Shown: positions 28,801-33,620, numbered from the stretch's first letter. The stretch is DNA of 64,000 bases from Megaustenia siamemsis (GCA_032433765.1 JAVIAB010000025.1:39381262-39445261), one strand, 5' to 3'. Notes: generated by a model from the sequence alone, not told the origin. A program made the numbers and translations.

Positions 28801-31800
28801 CTGAAACTGATTTTATGGATAGATGCTTGGTGGGTGAATGATGGTCAGTTTGAAATTAGTTATGGTGGAACGAATCTGCCTGGTTTGTTGTAATTAGTTT
28901 ATCCCCCATTAGACAGACATGACCACTAAAAGACAGACATGACCACTAAAAGACAGACACGACCACTAAAAGACAGACATGACCACTAATAAACAGACAT
29001 GACCACCAAAAGACAGACACAACCACTAATAAACAGACATGACCACCAAAAGACAGACATGACCACTAATAAACAGACATGACCACCAAAAGACAGACAC
29101 AACCACTAATAAACAGACATGACCACCAAAAGACAGACACAACCACTAATAAACAGACATGACCACCAAAAGACAGACATGACCACTAATAAACAGACAT
29201 GACCACCAAAAGACAGACACAACCACTAATAAACAGACATGACCACCAAAAGACAGACATGACCACTAATAAACAGACATGACCACCAAAAGACAGACAC
29301 GACCACTAATAAACAGACATGACCACCAAAAGACATATATGACCACTAACTTCAACATCTTTGTTTTCCCAGAATGCAGAAATTAAGTTCAACTTTGGTA
29401 GTTCAGAGTTCAAGTTTCCCCCTAAGGTTGGTAGTTTTGTTTCTGTGTGGACTTTGTGGCATCTCAACATTGGTTATCATAAATGTTGTTGTTGTTGAGT
29501 CAACTTATCTGTACTTATCTTAGGTAGTCTCACAGGCTACACACAACCAAGGTAGTCTCACAGGCTACACACAACCAAGATAGTCTCACAGGCTACACAC
29601 AACCAAACTAGCCTCAGGCTACATACAACCAAGATATTCTCAGGCTACACACACCCAGGCTAATCTCACAGGCTACACACAACCAAACTAGTCTCACAGG
29701 CTACACACACCCATGGTAGTCTCATAGGTTAAACACAACAGATGTAGTTTCAAAAGCTACACACAATCAAGGTAGTTTCACAAGCTACACACAACTAATA
29801 TAGCTTAAAAGGCTACTCACAGCCATGGTAGTCTCACAGACTACACACACCCATGGTAGTCTCACAGGCTACACACAACCAAGGTAGCAAGTTGTAAGTG
29901 ATTGCATTGTTGTTACTCTGTCAGACACCAGTAGAATGTGCAGGTCACTGACTGTTTTCATAGTGTATGGCACAGAAAAACAAAAAAATTCCTGGAATAT
30001 TGTGACCACACTAACACCTGAACTTGAAAACATTCATTCCCTGTCAGCCAAACTGGCCAAACGCCTGTACTTTAAAACATGTATTCTCCGTTGGCCGACT
30101 TGGTAAAAATAAAGTGGGTATCTGGGCTGGGAAATTAAGGTATCAGGGAGAAAGTATTGGAACACACCCATGCCATAATGAGAGTAATTGAGAGTATTGG
30201 ACCACACGCACTGCCTGATGAGAGTAATTGAGAGTATTGGACCACACGCACTACCTGATGACAGTAAGTGAGAGTATTGGACCACACGCACTACCTGATG
30301 AGAGTAATTGAGAGTATTGGACCACACGCACTACCTGATGACAGTAATTGAGAGTATTGGACCACACGCACTACCTGATGAGAGTAATTGAGAGTATTGG
30401 ACCACACGCACTACCTGATGACAGTAAGTGAGAGTATTGGACCACACGCACTACCTGATGAGAGTAATTGAGAGTATTGGACCACACGCACTACCTGATG
30501 ACAGTAATTGAGAGTATTGGACCACACGCACTACCTGATGAGAGTAATTGAGAGTATTGGACCACACTCACTACCTGATGACAGTAATTGAGAGTATTGG
30601 ACCATACACACTACCTGATGAGAGTAATTGAGAGTATTGGACCACACGCACTACCTGACGACAGTAATTGAAAGTATTGGACCACTCCCTGATGACAGTA
30701 AGTGAGAGTATTGGACCGCACTCACTCCCCGATGACATTAAGTGAGAGTAATGGACCGCACCCACTCCCCGATGACAGTAATGGAGAGATTGGACGACAC
30801 CCCAGTGTCAGTAATTGATAGTATTGGACCACCCTCGATAACAGTAATGCTGTGTAAAACCTTTACCCATGGGGGCCTCAGTAGCCTAGTTGGGAAAACC
30901 ACCCGACTGGACTACCGACGTTCGGACAACCCGTGTTCGATTCCCGCTGGGAGCAGTGTGAATTGTACTCGTGGTTGGAAAAAAAAAAATACCCCCACGG
31001 TCGACCCAGCCGTTGGCAGAAATGGGTACCAGGATATTATCCTGGGAAGGTGAGGAATGTCGCTTTGCATCTGAGTTTCGATGCTTGAGGCTACACTATA
31101 CAGAAATATCCAAACATTTCTGGATAGGCGGCCGAGCACATATGGGTGTAAACTCGCGTGCTAAGACGCCGATTCAAGTCTCGTACTTTACCTTTACCGT
31201 TACCTTTTGCTAGCATTAGTGAAATCCAACACAGAATCCAAATTGGATCTCCTGTTATTTGGTTATTGCCAACTGCATTGCTTGCTTGCTTGCGTTTGCC
31301 CGATGACTAAAGTATTCTAGAGTATTCGTAGACTGTAGAATTCTTCTTTATATCTGCTGCCAACTGCATTAATTCTCAAGATTTTTGTTAAGTATTTCAT
31401 TCAAATTGGTAATGTACCACTAGCACAAGTCTGCACTGTTTCAACAAACAGTTTCATGTACACAAGTCTACACTGTTTCAACATATGGTTTCATACACAC
31501 AAGTCTGCACTGTTTCAACATATGGTTTGATACACAAGTCTGCACTGTTTCAACATATGGTTTCATACACACAAGTCTGCACTGTTTCAGCATATGGTTT
31601 CATACACAAGTCTGCACTGTTTCAACATATGGTTTGATACACAAGTCTGCACTGTTTCAACATATGGTTTGATACACAAGTCTGCACTGTTTCAACATAT
31701 GGTTTCATACACACAAGTCTACACTGTTTCAACATATGGTTTGATACACAAGTCTGCACTGTTTCAACATATGGTTTCATACACACAAGTCTACACTGTT

Positions 31801-33620
31801 TCAACATATGGTTTTGTACACAAGTCTACACTGTTTCAACATATGGTTTCATACACACAAGTCTACACTGTTTCAACATATGGCTTCATACACACAAGTC
31901 TGCACTGTTTCAACATATGGTTTCATACACAAGTCTGCACTGTTTCAACATATGGTTTCATACACAAGTCTGCACTGTTTCAACATATGGTTTGATACAC
32001 AAGTCTGCACTGTTTCAACATATGGTTTCATACACACAAGTCTGCACTGTTTGAACAAACAGTTTCATGTACACAAGTCTGCACTGTTTGAACAAACAGT
32101 TTCATGTACACAAGTCTGCACTGTTTCAACAAACAGTTTCATGTACACAAGTCTGCACTGTTTGAACAAACAGTTTCATGTACACAAGTCTGCACTGTTT
32201 CAACAAACAGTTTCATGTACACAAGTCTGCACTATTTCAACAAACAGTTTCATGTACACAAGTCTGCACTGTTTGAACAAACAGTTTCATGTACACAAGT
32301 CTGCACTATTTCAACAAACAGTTTCATGTACACAAGTCTGCACTGTTTCAACAAACAGTTTCATGTACACAAGTCTGCACTGTTTCAACAAACAGTTTCA
32401 TGTACACAAGTCTGCACTATTTCAACAAACAGTTTCATGTACACAAGTCTGTACTGTTTCAACAAACAGTTTCATGTACACAAGTCTGCACTATTTCAAC
32501 AAACAGTTTCATGTACACAAGTCTGCACTATTTAAACAAACAGTTTCATGTACACAAGTCTGCACTATTTCAACAAACAGTTTCATGTACACAAGTCTGC
32601 ACTGTTTCAACAAACAGTTTCATGTACACAAGTCTGCACTGTTTGAACAAACAGTTTCATGTACACAAGTCTGCATTTCAACAAACAGTTTCATGTACAC
32701 AAGTCTGCACTATTTCAACAAACAGTTTCATGTACACAAGTCTGCACTATTTCAACAAACAGTTTCATGTACACAAGTCTGCACTATTTCAACAAACAGT
32801 TTCATGTACACAAGTCTGCACTATTTCAACAAACAGTTTCATGTACACAAGTCTGCACTATTTCAACAAACAGTTTCATGTACACAAGTCTGCACTGTTT
32901 CAACAAACAGTTTCATTAGAATTGAAAGAACTTTTATTTTTTTGAAGTGAATAAGTTACGGAGATAATTGACCCAAAAATATTTGTATTTGATAAATTAA
33001 AAAGCCTATTGGTGTTCACCTAATGACTAAGGGAATACACCTCTTCATCATCCTCCATTAAAAGAACACAAAGTGACATGTATACGTTATATTGTGATTT
33101 GCAGTAAAACTGTGATATTTGTGCCTTTCGGCCCAAACATCCAACTTCTGTGTTACTTTTGGGTTCAGGTTGTCTCCCCTCTTTGATACCAAATCACCTG
33201 GCCAGACTAGACAGGTTATAGTCTGTTTCTGGAGGCACCGTGAAGTGGTGGAGTAGGTCTGAATGTTTCTGTTAACCGATCCTGGCACTAGGCATCAGCT
33301 GTGGGTCGTCGACAGCTTTCAGCTCTTGCGCTATGAGGTTCCTTGTCTCCATAAATTAAATGAGCAATAACACTTTGACACGTGTTGCGTTAAATACAGA
33401 GACCATCGGTTACCATATTTTAAAGGGAATGTCATCACAAGATAACGAAAACAAAGCAGGATATCATTTTAAAATTGATCTATAATTTCTTCATGTTTCT
33501 ATCTATTTCATGATGTTTTTAATCTATTTCTTGATGTTTCTATCTTTCTTTCTCAACAGGGAGGTTACCAGGCTCTTTGTGAAGCCAGCTCAGACTGCAC
33601 GATCGAGTCTAAAGTTGCTG
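726..33620 (+). CDS. DDX1: DDX1, DEAD-box RNA helicase with SPRY insert (exons 1-12, 5' part only)
   Basis: DDX1 is an ATP-dependent RNA helicase. In animals it acts in RNA processing, tRNA ligase complexes and RNA clearance at DNA breaks. Twelve exons joined at GT-AG borders keep one open frame of 277 full codons plus one base. The start is [14 protein letters not shown]. It continues with the Q-motif-like segment [18 protein letters not shown], the Walker A motif [10 protein letters not shown], a lysine/glycine-rich linker, then the SPRY domain ([55 protein letters not shown]). The order and exon phases match the metazoan DDX1 plan, in which SPRY is inserted between helicase motifs I and Ia. 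Motif Ia onward, including the DEAD box, is not found in the window. Introns are full of repeats and range from a few hundred bases to over 4 kb. Identification is firm; completeness of the locus is not. Confidence 0.93.
742..1438. other. Intron 1, left part, nothing recognised
   Basis: AT-rich sequence with short CTAC/ACTG-rich stretches around 1080-1210. No coding, RNA or repeat family was recognised. Confidence 0.5.
1439..1495. repeat. (CT)n microsatellite
   Basis: Near-perfect CT dinucleotide run of about 55 bp. The following 1496-1882 shows no family that I can name. Confidence 0.95.
1883..2230 (-). mobile_element. Non-LTR retrotransposon 3' fragment (RTE-like C-terminus)
   Basis: On the minus strand, 1883-2092 encodes a 69-aa peptide with the RTE-type tail pattern [21 protein letters not shown] and then [18 protein letters not shown]. 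This is the usual basic C-terminus of RTE-like endonuclease/reverse transcriptase proteins. Frame breaks lie just upstream. It abuts a larger LINE on the same strand and may be a separate, older insertion. Confidence 0.6.
2231..3580 (-). pseudogene. Reverse transcriptase domain of LINE-B, frame-disrupted
   Basis: This is the longest retained frame (449 codons) of the LINE. It covers the fingers/palm of the RT through the C-terminal basic region. The active-site YADD is present, so the catalytic core is not obviously mutated. Its 5' continuation is in another frame, with an overlap at 3540-3580 that shows a frameshift. Target-primed reverse transcription is the known role of this family. RTE-like affiliation is inferred from the YLGxxIxxDGK and LYGxETWTL motifs. 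Confidence 0.8.
2231..4400 (-). mobile_element. 5'-truncated non-LTR retrotransposon with reverse transcriptase (LINE-B)
   Basis: A minus-strand LINE broken into three frames. From 5' to 3': the end of an APE-type endonuclease (SDHNPV motif at about 4350-4370, then frame 4077-4352), a linker segment (3540-4055, with [15 protein letters not shown], the usual entry to the RT domain), and a 449-codon RT frame (2231-3580). The RT shows [32 protein letters not shown] and the catalytic YADDTVLL. It then has [11 protein letters not shown], the thumb motif LYGAETWTL, and a basic tail ending KRGRPRLKW. The frame breaks make it non-functional, and the 5' end is lost inside the endonuclease. Related pieces occur at 9936-10480 and 62792-62918. 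Confidence 0.85.
4401..4825. other. Intron 1, right part, nothing recognised
   Basis: AT-rich sequence between the LINE-B 5' truncation and the AT microsatellite. No coding potential or repeat family was recognised. Confidence 0.5.
4826..4898. repeat. (AT)n microsatellite
   Basis: Uninterrupted AT dinucleotide run of about 73 bp, some 125 bp upstream of the exon 2 acceptor. Confidence 0.97.
5025..5076 (+). CDS. DDX1: DDX1 exon 2
   Basis: The acceptor is ttttttccccccag. The 52 nt read (E)[16 protein letters not shown] plus two bases and are followed by the donor gtttgt. The phase is 1 in and 2 out. The helicase N-terminal segment before the Q-motif region is conserved with animal DDX1. Confidence 0.93.
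5161..6712. repeat. 31/32-bp minisatellite in intron 2
   Basis: About 50 tandem copies of 'ggttggttattgttggaagatggagtttaga'-like units. Variants have gaggttgg or gaaggttgg, or lack 'gagttta'. It decays into degenerate copies up to about 7005. Frames open across it are artefacts of a stop-poor unit. Confidence 0.97.
7088..7151 (+). CDS. DDX1: DDX1 exon 3
   Basis: The acceptor is tttttacag and the donor is ATG|GTAAGC. The 64 nt encode (S)[21 protein letters not shown], the region leading into Walker A. The last 11 nt and the donor are repeated at 8574-8584 as part of an 85-bp duplication flanking a LINE insertion. Confidence 0.95.
7141..7225 (+). repeat. 85-bp target duplication, left copy (contains exon 3 end and splice donor)
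   Basis: Identical to 8574-8658 except for two substitutions. It includes the final 11 coding bases of exon 3 and the GTAAGC donor. It lies at the 3' edge of the inserted LINE. Confidence 0.93.
7226..8573 (-). mobile_element. RTE-like LINE insertion (LINE-A) with 85-bp target-site duplication
   Basis: A minus-strand non-LTR element, 1348 bp, truncated at its 5' end. Its RT frame (7620-8432, 270 codons) starts at [16 protein letters not shown]. It contains [29 protein letters not shown], the active site [20 protein letters not shown] and LLYGCETW. After a frame break, 7246-7506 encodes the C-terminus ([40 protein letters not shown]). The 3' end has a short GAA-rich tail typical of RTE-type elements. 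Direct 85-bp repeats flank it exactly. Other copies lie at 9345-9590, 22604-22860, 22985-23250 and 58191-58618. Confidence 0.88.
7620..8432 (-). pseudogene. LINE-A reverse transcriptase fragment
   Basis: 270 codons covering most of the RT palm, with FADD in place of the more usual YADD. The frame ends after [12 protein letters not shown], and the C-terminal basic tail continues in another frame at 7246-7506. There is therefore at least one frameshift, and the copy is inactive as annotated. Confidence 0.8.
8574..8658 (+). repeat. 85-bp target duplication, right copy (decoy splice donor)
   Basis: The second copy of 7141-7225. It carries 11 bp of exon 3 sequence and an intact GTAAGC at 8585-8590, with no acceptor directly upstream. 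It joins the original intron 3 sequence on its right. Confidence 0.93.
8738..8893. repeat. 39-bp tandem repeat, four copies
   Basis: Four nearly identical 39-bp units (agagatggagacaccagtcc...). The length is divisible by three, so several frames stay open. I do not regard them as genes. Confidence 0.95.
9010..9165. mobile_element. SINE-D fragment
   Basis: Shares the blocks 'gttcaccc aatgact...aaaggaat' and 'gtagagtagggtctt...cagctgtgggtc' with fuller copies at 33010-33340 and 59943-60260. It lacks the middle of the element. Confidence 0.5.
9345..9590 (-). mobile_element. LINE-A 3' fragment
   Basis: The minus strand matches the C-terminal and 3' end of LINE-A (tail GAAGAAAAA, GAGCATAGGTCTTC complement, GRAxNSW region). 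Similar 18-bp segments at about 9331-9348 and 9590-9607 may be a diverged target duplication. Confidence 0.75.
9740..9769 (+). CDS. DDX1: DDX1 exon 4, 30-nt Walker A micro-exon
   Basis: The acceptor is tttccccag and the donor GTAAGA. The exon encodes exactly [10 protein letters not shown], the ATP-binding P-loop (motif I), in phase 0 at both ends. Skipping it would keep frame but remove the ATP-binding loop. Confidence 0.95.
9936..10480 (+). mobile_element. LINE-B fragment, plus strand
   Basis: Frames with [30 protein letters not shown], then [21 protein letters not shown] and [10 protein letters not shown] are the + strand equivalent of the 2231-3000 LINE-B C-terminus. It has frameshifts, and a SINE-C-like scrap precedes it at 9895-9935. 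Confidence 0.75.
10481..10855 (+). mobile_element. I-type LINE C-terminal fragment (LINE-C, after RNase H)
   Basis: Frames read [26 protein letters not shown] sequence, then [20 protein letters not shown]. The closing C-x-C...H-x4-C knuckle follows ([17 protein letters not shown]). This is the same pattern as the minus-strand copy at 15296-15748, which lies close to RNase H sequence. It ends near AATGAGCCATGATCACAGAAG, the shared LINE-C 3' end. Confidence 0.7.
11000..11335 (-). mobile_element. Second I-type LINE C-terminal fragment
   Basis: Minus-strand frames show [20 protein letters not shown] and [17 protein letters not shown], a diverged relative of the LINE-C C-terminus with the same C-x-C...H-x4-C knuckle. 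A frameshift separates it from the tail. Confidence 0.6.
11357..11462 (+). CDS. DDX1: DDX1 exon 5
   Basis: The acceptor is gttaccag and the donor GTGAGT. The 106 nt encode [20 protein letters not shown] and a lysine/glycine-rich linker. The linker leads to the SPRY insert. Phase 0 in, 1 out. Confidence 0.94.
11635..11935 (-). mobile_element. LINE-D 3' fragment
   Basis: The minus strand encodes [20 protein letters not shown] and [16 protein letters not shown], a LINE C-terminal region. The same text recurs at 21467-21892, 27012-27545, 34440-35116 and 45335-45690. Its downstream 60 bp (11619-11690) resembles 11990-12048. Confidence 0.7.
11990..12425 (-). other. Unclassified repeat with 291-bp minus-strand open frame
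   Basis: The segment starts with a 60-bp block (gtgtaaagt...gtacgt) shared with 11619-11690, so it is likely the 3' end of a retroelement. A minus-strand frame at 12130-12420 (96 codons, with [16 protein letters not shown]) has protein-like composition, but I recognise no family in it. Confidence 0.35.
12427..12700. repeat. 54-bp tandem repeat, about five copies
   Basis: Units of 54 bp (agagccatgttgtcacagtt...) with divergent end copies. The unit is a multiple of three and lacks stops, so overlapping frames on both strands are spurious. Confidence 0.93.
12775..13062 (-). mobile_element. SINE-B copy (tRNA-headed)
   Basis: The minus strand begins at 13062 with GGGGGCCTCGGTAGCCTAG (A-box region) and has a B-box-like GTGTTTGATTCCC. 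The body matches 30871-31200 and 42568-42847. It ends near the CGCCGATTCAAxTCTTGTACTTTACC block. Confidence 0.8.
13423..13690. repeat. Two-copy ~134-bp tandem duplication
   Basis: 13423-13556 and 13557-13690 share 'ggaaatctagctctgaaga', 'cctaggatt' and 'gataatggccc/gacaatagccc' blocks in the same order. It lies upstream of a poly(A) signal and may be the U3 region of an LTR. Confidence 0.65.
13691..14330 (+). mobile_element. Possible LTR retrotransposon terminal repeat, remnant
   Basis: AATAAA at 13886-13891 is followed by a GT-rich segment (ttggtctggtgttgtgtg), as in an R-U5 junction. At 14318-14340 the string 'ca tt tggtgacgggtcaacc' resembles an LTR end followed by a primer-binding site. 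No gag/pol or matching partner LTR was found, so this is a tentative reading. Confidence 0.3.
13968..14150. repeat. 79-bp near-perfect inverted repeat with 25-nt spacer
   Basis: The left arm 13968-14046 and right arm 14072-14150 are reverse complements with only about five mismatches over 79 bp. They flank a T-rich 25-nt loop and would fold into a long hairpin. Confidence 0.93.
14715..15026 (+). mobile_element. piggyBac-like TTAA MITE, copy 1
   Basis: Flanked by TTAA at 14715-14718 and 15023-15026, with inverted ends CTCTTTC.../...GAAAGAG. The 304-bp interior has no coding capacity. It is closely similar to the 57972-58729 element without its LINE. TTAA target duplication is characteristic of piggyBac-type transposition; the parent element is not in the window. 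Confidence 0.75.
15052..15102 (+). CDS. DDX1: DDX1 exon 6
   Basis: The acceptor is tttattttcag, only 25 bp after the MITE end, and the donor is GTAAGT. The 51 nt encode (S)[16 protein letters not shown], matching the conserved NPYDRG segment at the start of the SPRY insert. Phase 1 in and out. Confidence 0.92.
15225..15795 (-). mobile_element. LINE-C C-terminus and 3' UTR, minus strand
   Basis: The minus-strand frame 15296-15748 has [20 protein letters not shown], then [13 protein letters not shown] and the knuckle [17 protein letters not shown]. The element ends in AATGAGCCATGATCACAGAAGAAG. An interior stretch at 15240-15370 matches 34075-34185 on the other strand. Confidence 0.8.
15800..16421 (-). 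mobile_element. LINE-C RNase H domain fragment
   Basis: The minus-strand frame 15969-16421 encodes an RNase H-like segment: [14 protein letters not shown] carries the catalytic D, and [20 protein letters not shown] carries the conserved H and D. This is followed by the [14 protein letters not shown] linker. RNase H is known in I-type LINEs. It is truncated at both ends. Confidence 0.8.
16452..17100 (+). mobile_element. SINE-C copy expanded by an internal minisatellite
   Basis: The tRNA-like head has an A-box region GCTCAGTGGTCTAAG and a B-box AGTTCAAATCCCA. The SINE-C body follows ('cagtctctggatagtgagatctgatgtctag'-like). At 16625-17038 a 35-bp piece of the body is repeated about 12 times, after which the body resumes (ttaaagaacctttggcagtt). 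Confidence 0.75.
16625..17038. repeat. 35-bp minisatellite inside SINE-C
   Basis: About twelve copies of a unit containing aaacaggagttcacatgtgc and attctgtgtatgtt. A single copy of this segment is part of the normal SINE-C body at 56895-56930, so the array grew from SINE sequence. Confidence 0.92.
17240..17465 (-). mobile_element. Possible additional tRNA-derived SINE fragment
   Basis: The minus strand contains GAGTTCAAATCCCGGC, a good B-box, about 40 bp after a plausible A-box area. No second copy was recognised in the window, so the family is unconfirmed. Confidence 0.3.
17470..17597. repeat. 17-bp tandem repeat
   Basis: Six to seven copies of 'tgttgaatttttgtctc'/'tgttgcatttttgtctc' just upstream of the exon 7 acceptor. 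Confidence 0.9.
17626..17712 (+). CDS. DDX1: DDX1 exon 7
   Basis: The acceptor is tttattttcag and the donor GTTACT. The 87 nt encode (A)[20 protein letters not shown] plus SNKAVKGT. It matches the SPRY segment that precedes KxYYE. Phase 1 in and out. Confidence 0.93.
17745..17966. repeat. 40-bp minisatellite, left part (split by the hAT element)
   Basis: Copies of 'ctaatcttttgatgtttgtctac...ttttggtaatatattgt' end at the hAT insertion and resume at 20571. The last 8 bp (GTCTAATC, 17959-17966) form the target duplication. Confidence 0.95.
17967..20570 (+). mobile_element. hAT-superfamily DNA transposon, near full length
   Basis: A 2604-bp element with perfect 16-bp terminal inverted repeats: CAGCGGTCGTCAAACT starts at 17967 and its complement ends at 20570. 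Subterminal GC-rich repeats include GCTCCGCGGAGC, ctccgcgagccc and ggctccgcgg. It is flanked by a perfect 8-bp duplication, GTCTAATC (17959-17966 and 20571-20578), the size expected for hAT. The insertion falls inside a 40-bp tandem array, and the empty site can be read from neighbouring units. It carries one single-exon transposase gene interrupted only by one TGA. The perfect ends and duplication suggest a recent insertion. Confidence 0.95.
18518..20362 (+). pseudogene. hAT transposase (BED-finger type), one in-frame TGA
   Basis: Two frames in the same register, 18518-19087 and onward to 20362 (615 triplets in total), are separated only by TGA at 19085-19087. The N-terminus is basic and carries a BED-type zinc finger (C55, C58, H75, H80; [10 protein letters not shown]...LKRHLQTVH). 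After the stop, the catalytic-core motifs QLDEATDI and [11 protein letters not shown] are followed by the W-rich stretch [20 protein letters not shown]. The C-terminal hAT dimerisation region contains [18 protein letters not shown]. The family resembles the ZBED/SCAND3-type transposases of animals. The stop context (cta TGA ggt) fits a CGA to TGA transition. Read-through or a sequencing error are alternatives. No other defect is seen. Confidence 0.88.
20571..20785. repeat. 40-bp minisatellite, right part
   Basis: Continuation of the array interrupted by the hAT element, starting with the duplicated GTCTAATC. Five to six units, with the last ones degenerate. Confidence 0.95.
20812..20965 (+). 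mobile_element. SINE-C fragment
   Basis: Contains 'tgtggtttctttgtgactttacc', 'gatctctgggtagtgagatcc' and 'ttgatagttgga' blocks in SINE-C order. The tRNA-like head is missing. Confidence 0.55.
21150..21452 (+). mobile_element. SINE-E copy (tRNA-headed)
   Basis: The head GTGGCTGTGCGGCTAAAACC and B-box GTGTTCAAAACCCGC are followed by a body (gtgaaataaaaatcctgagt...ctgaccaagcggcctttat) shared with 35115-35600. A LINE-D copy is inserted at its right edge. Confidence 0.7.
21467..21892 (+). mobile_element. LINE-D insertion with 14-bp target duplication
   Basis: 5'-truncated LINE-D 3' end on the + strand, 426 bp. It ends ATGAGGAAGGAAAGAAGAAGAAG and is flanked by perfect duplicates ATAATGATAAACAT at 21453-21466 and 21893-21906. 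It holds degraded C-terminal RT-protein sequence. Confidence 0.88.
21975..22135 (+). CDS. DDX1: DDX1 exon 8, SPRY core
   Basis: The acceptor is tactttcag and the donor GTAAAC. The 161 nt encode (G)[19 protein letters not shown], then [19 protein letters not shown] and KKFDDYGQ. These are the signature SPRY strands of DDX1. Phase 1 in, 0 out. Confidence 0.96.
22604..22860 (+). mobile_element. LINE-A 3' fragment, plus strand
   Basis: C-terminal LINE-A sequence (...[21 protein letters not shown]...) ends in GAGCTGAAAGGAAGAAGAAG. AATCCATCA occurs on both sides (near 22599 and 22862) and may be the target duplication. Confidence 0.75.
22985..23250 (+). mobile_element. LINE-A reverse transcriptase fragment, plus strand
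   Basis: The translation runs from a degraded active site ([12 protein letters not shown]) through [20 protein letters not shown] to [21 protein letters not shown]. It matches the interior of 7620-8432. It stops abruptly, so both ends are lost. Confidence 0.78.
23373..23630. repeat. ~100-bp tandem repeat, about 2.5 copies
   Basis: Direct repetition of a segment with 'cctgcacaagaccatcatca' and 'gtagctatgggtctcagat'. One unit carries an internal deletion. Confidence 0.9.
23658..23917 (+). mobile_element. SINE-A copy with 13-bp target duplication
   Basis: The tRNA-like head GGGAGCCGCGATAGCTCAGT (A-box TAGCTCAGTGGTTAG) has a B-box GGTTCGATCCC. The body follows (ttcacccagtcttaaatggg; gggaaagtaaagcggcacgg) and a T-rich end. 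It is flanked by ATGTGCCTTGTTT (23645-23657) and ATGCGCCTTGTTT (23918-23930). Confidence 0.93.
24465..24537 (+). CDS. DDX1: DDX1 exon 9, SPRY
   Basis: The acceptor is tctgtgcag and the donor GTGAGA. The 73 nt encode [20 protein letters not shown] plus WSKN. Phase 0 in, 1 out. Confidence 0.95.
24556..25035. repeat. Variable-length minisatellite (37-50 bp units)
   Basis: Copies of 'gtaatgtaaggttgtctatgta' plus 'tagctatctgt', with nested TATG tetranucleotide expansion that changes unit length. It starts within 20 bp of the exon 9 donor. Confidence 0.95.
25060..25262 (+). mobile_element. Diverged SINE-A copy
   Basis: Retains 'cctcagtggttggtg', 'acccagcctccaaaaatgggtacc', 'ggaagtaaaggtggc' and 'ggtcactaacaccatat' in SINE-A order, with the B-box region lost. 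Confidence 0.7.
25408..26818. repeat. 31-bp minisatellite with higher-order structure
   Basis: About 45 units of 'gttgctgtagtagtagtgagagtatatatta' in at least three subtypes (gctgtag...gagag; actacag...gatag; a 29-bp unit lacking 'ga'). The short subtype recurs at about 277, 215 and 246 bp, so blocks of several units repeat together. Confidence 0.95.
26855..26931 (+). CDS. DDX1: DDX1 exon 10, SPRY
   Basis: The acceptor is ttggctttag and the donor GTTTGT. The 77 nt encode (G)[19 protein letters not shown] plus AAVVLK. Phase 1 in, 0 out. Confidence 0.95.
27012..27545 (-). mobile_element. LINE-D fragment, minus strand
   Basis: On the minus strand the tail GAAAGGCAAATGAGGAAGG follows degraded protein sequence that includes [20 protein letters not shown] and [11 protein letters not shown]. 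It is the same family as 34440-35116. Confidence 0.75.
27590..27830 (+). mobile_element. LINE C-terminal fragment (another family)
   Basis: The + frame reads [20 protein letters not shown] and [16 protein letters not shown], the region after the RT thumb in RTE-like proteins. It runs directly into the 35-bp array. Confidence 0.6.
27830..28255. repeat. 35-bp minisatellite
   Basis: About 12 copies of 'tctgacaagagtgggggatg tgtctgtaatcatca'-type units. The array starts in the LINE fragment on its left. Confidence 0.96.
28256..28800 (+). mobile_element. LINE C-terminal fragment (RTE-like)
   Basis: Frames read [19 protein letters not shown], then [40 protein letters not shown] and a basic tail, up to [10 protein letters not shown]. 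One frameshift lies near 28370. The 3' end is a TGATGATGATGA microsatellite. Confidence 0.78.
28905..29345. repeat. 20/40-bp minisatellite with alternating units
   Basis: Alternating 'agacagacatgaccactaat' and 'aaacagacatgaccaccaaa' give a 40-bp repeat. Cat/cac variants alternate at a longer spacing. It ends about 30 bp before the exon 11 acceptor. Confidence 0.95.
29373..29426 (+). CDS. DDX1: DDX1 exon 11, SPRY end
   Basis: The acceptor is gttttcccag and the donor GTTGGT. The 54 nt encode [18 protein letters not shown], the closing SPRY strand. Phase 0 in and out. Confidence 0.96.
29520..29890. repeat. 28-bp minisatellite, degenerate
   Basis: About 13 imperfect copies of 'ggtagtctcacaggctacacacaaccaa'. 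Confidence 0.92.
30172..30830. repeat. 40-bp minisatellite with dimeric/tetrameric order
   Basis: Units of 'agtaattgagagtattggac cacacgcactacctgatgag' alternate in their last bases (gatgag/gatgac). The variant 'agtaagtg' recurs every fourth unit at first. The right end is degenerate. Confidence 0.95.
30871..31203 (+). mobile_element. SINE-B copy (tRNA-headed)
   Basis: The A-box region is CAGTAGCCTAGTTGGGAAAA and the B-box GTGTTCGATTCCCGC. An A-rich internal run and the shared body follow (gtcgacccagccgttggcag; gaaatgggtaccagg). The end block is GCCGATTCAAGTCTCGTAC. It is the fullest of three copies in the window. Confidence 0.88.
31425..32925. repeat. 37-bp minisatellite with two sub-arrays
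   Basis: About 40 copies. Left units (to about 32040) carry 'caacatatggtttcatacac'; right units carry 'caacaaacagtttcatgtac'; both share 'acaagtctgcactgttt'. The unit lacks stops in all three frames, which creates long meaningless frames. Confidence 0.97.
33010..33340. mobile_element. SINE-D copy
   Basis: Matches 59943-60260 block by block: 'ggtgttcacctaatgactaa', 'acactgtgatattt'-like, 'ttcggcccaaacatccaact', 'ggccagactagacaggtt', 'ggaggcaccg', 'catcagctgtgggtcg'. The central block is also found in SINE-C. Confidence 0.75.
33560..33620 (+). CDS. DDX1: DDX1 exon 12 (last exon seen)
   Basis: The acceptor is tttctcaacag and the donor GTAAGT. The 61 nt encode [20 protein letters not shown] plus one base. 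This corresponds to the segment just after SPRY in animal DDX1, before helicase motif Ia. No continuing exon was found to position 64000. Confidence 0.92.

Noticed and set aside
25408..32925. CRISPR-like arrays
   Set aside because: Units are contiguous tandem repeats with no unique spacers, and the context is eukaryotic.
31808..32950. 380-codon open frame, with others overlapping in the same strand
   Set aside because: It lies wholly within a 37-bp tandem array that lacks stops in every frame; the peptides are only the array translated in shifting phases.
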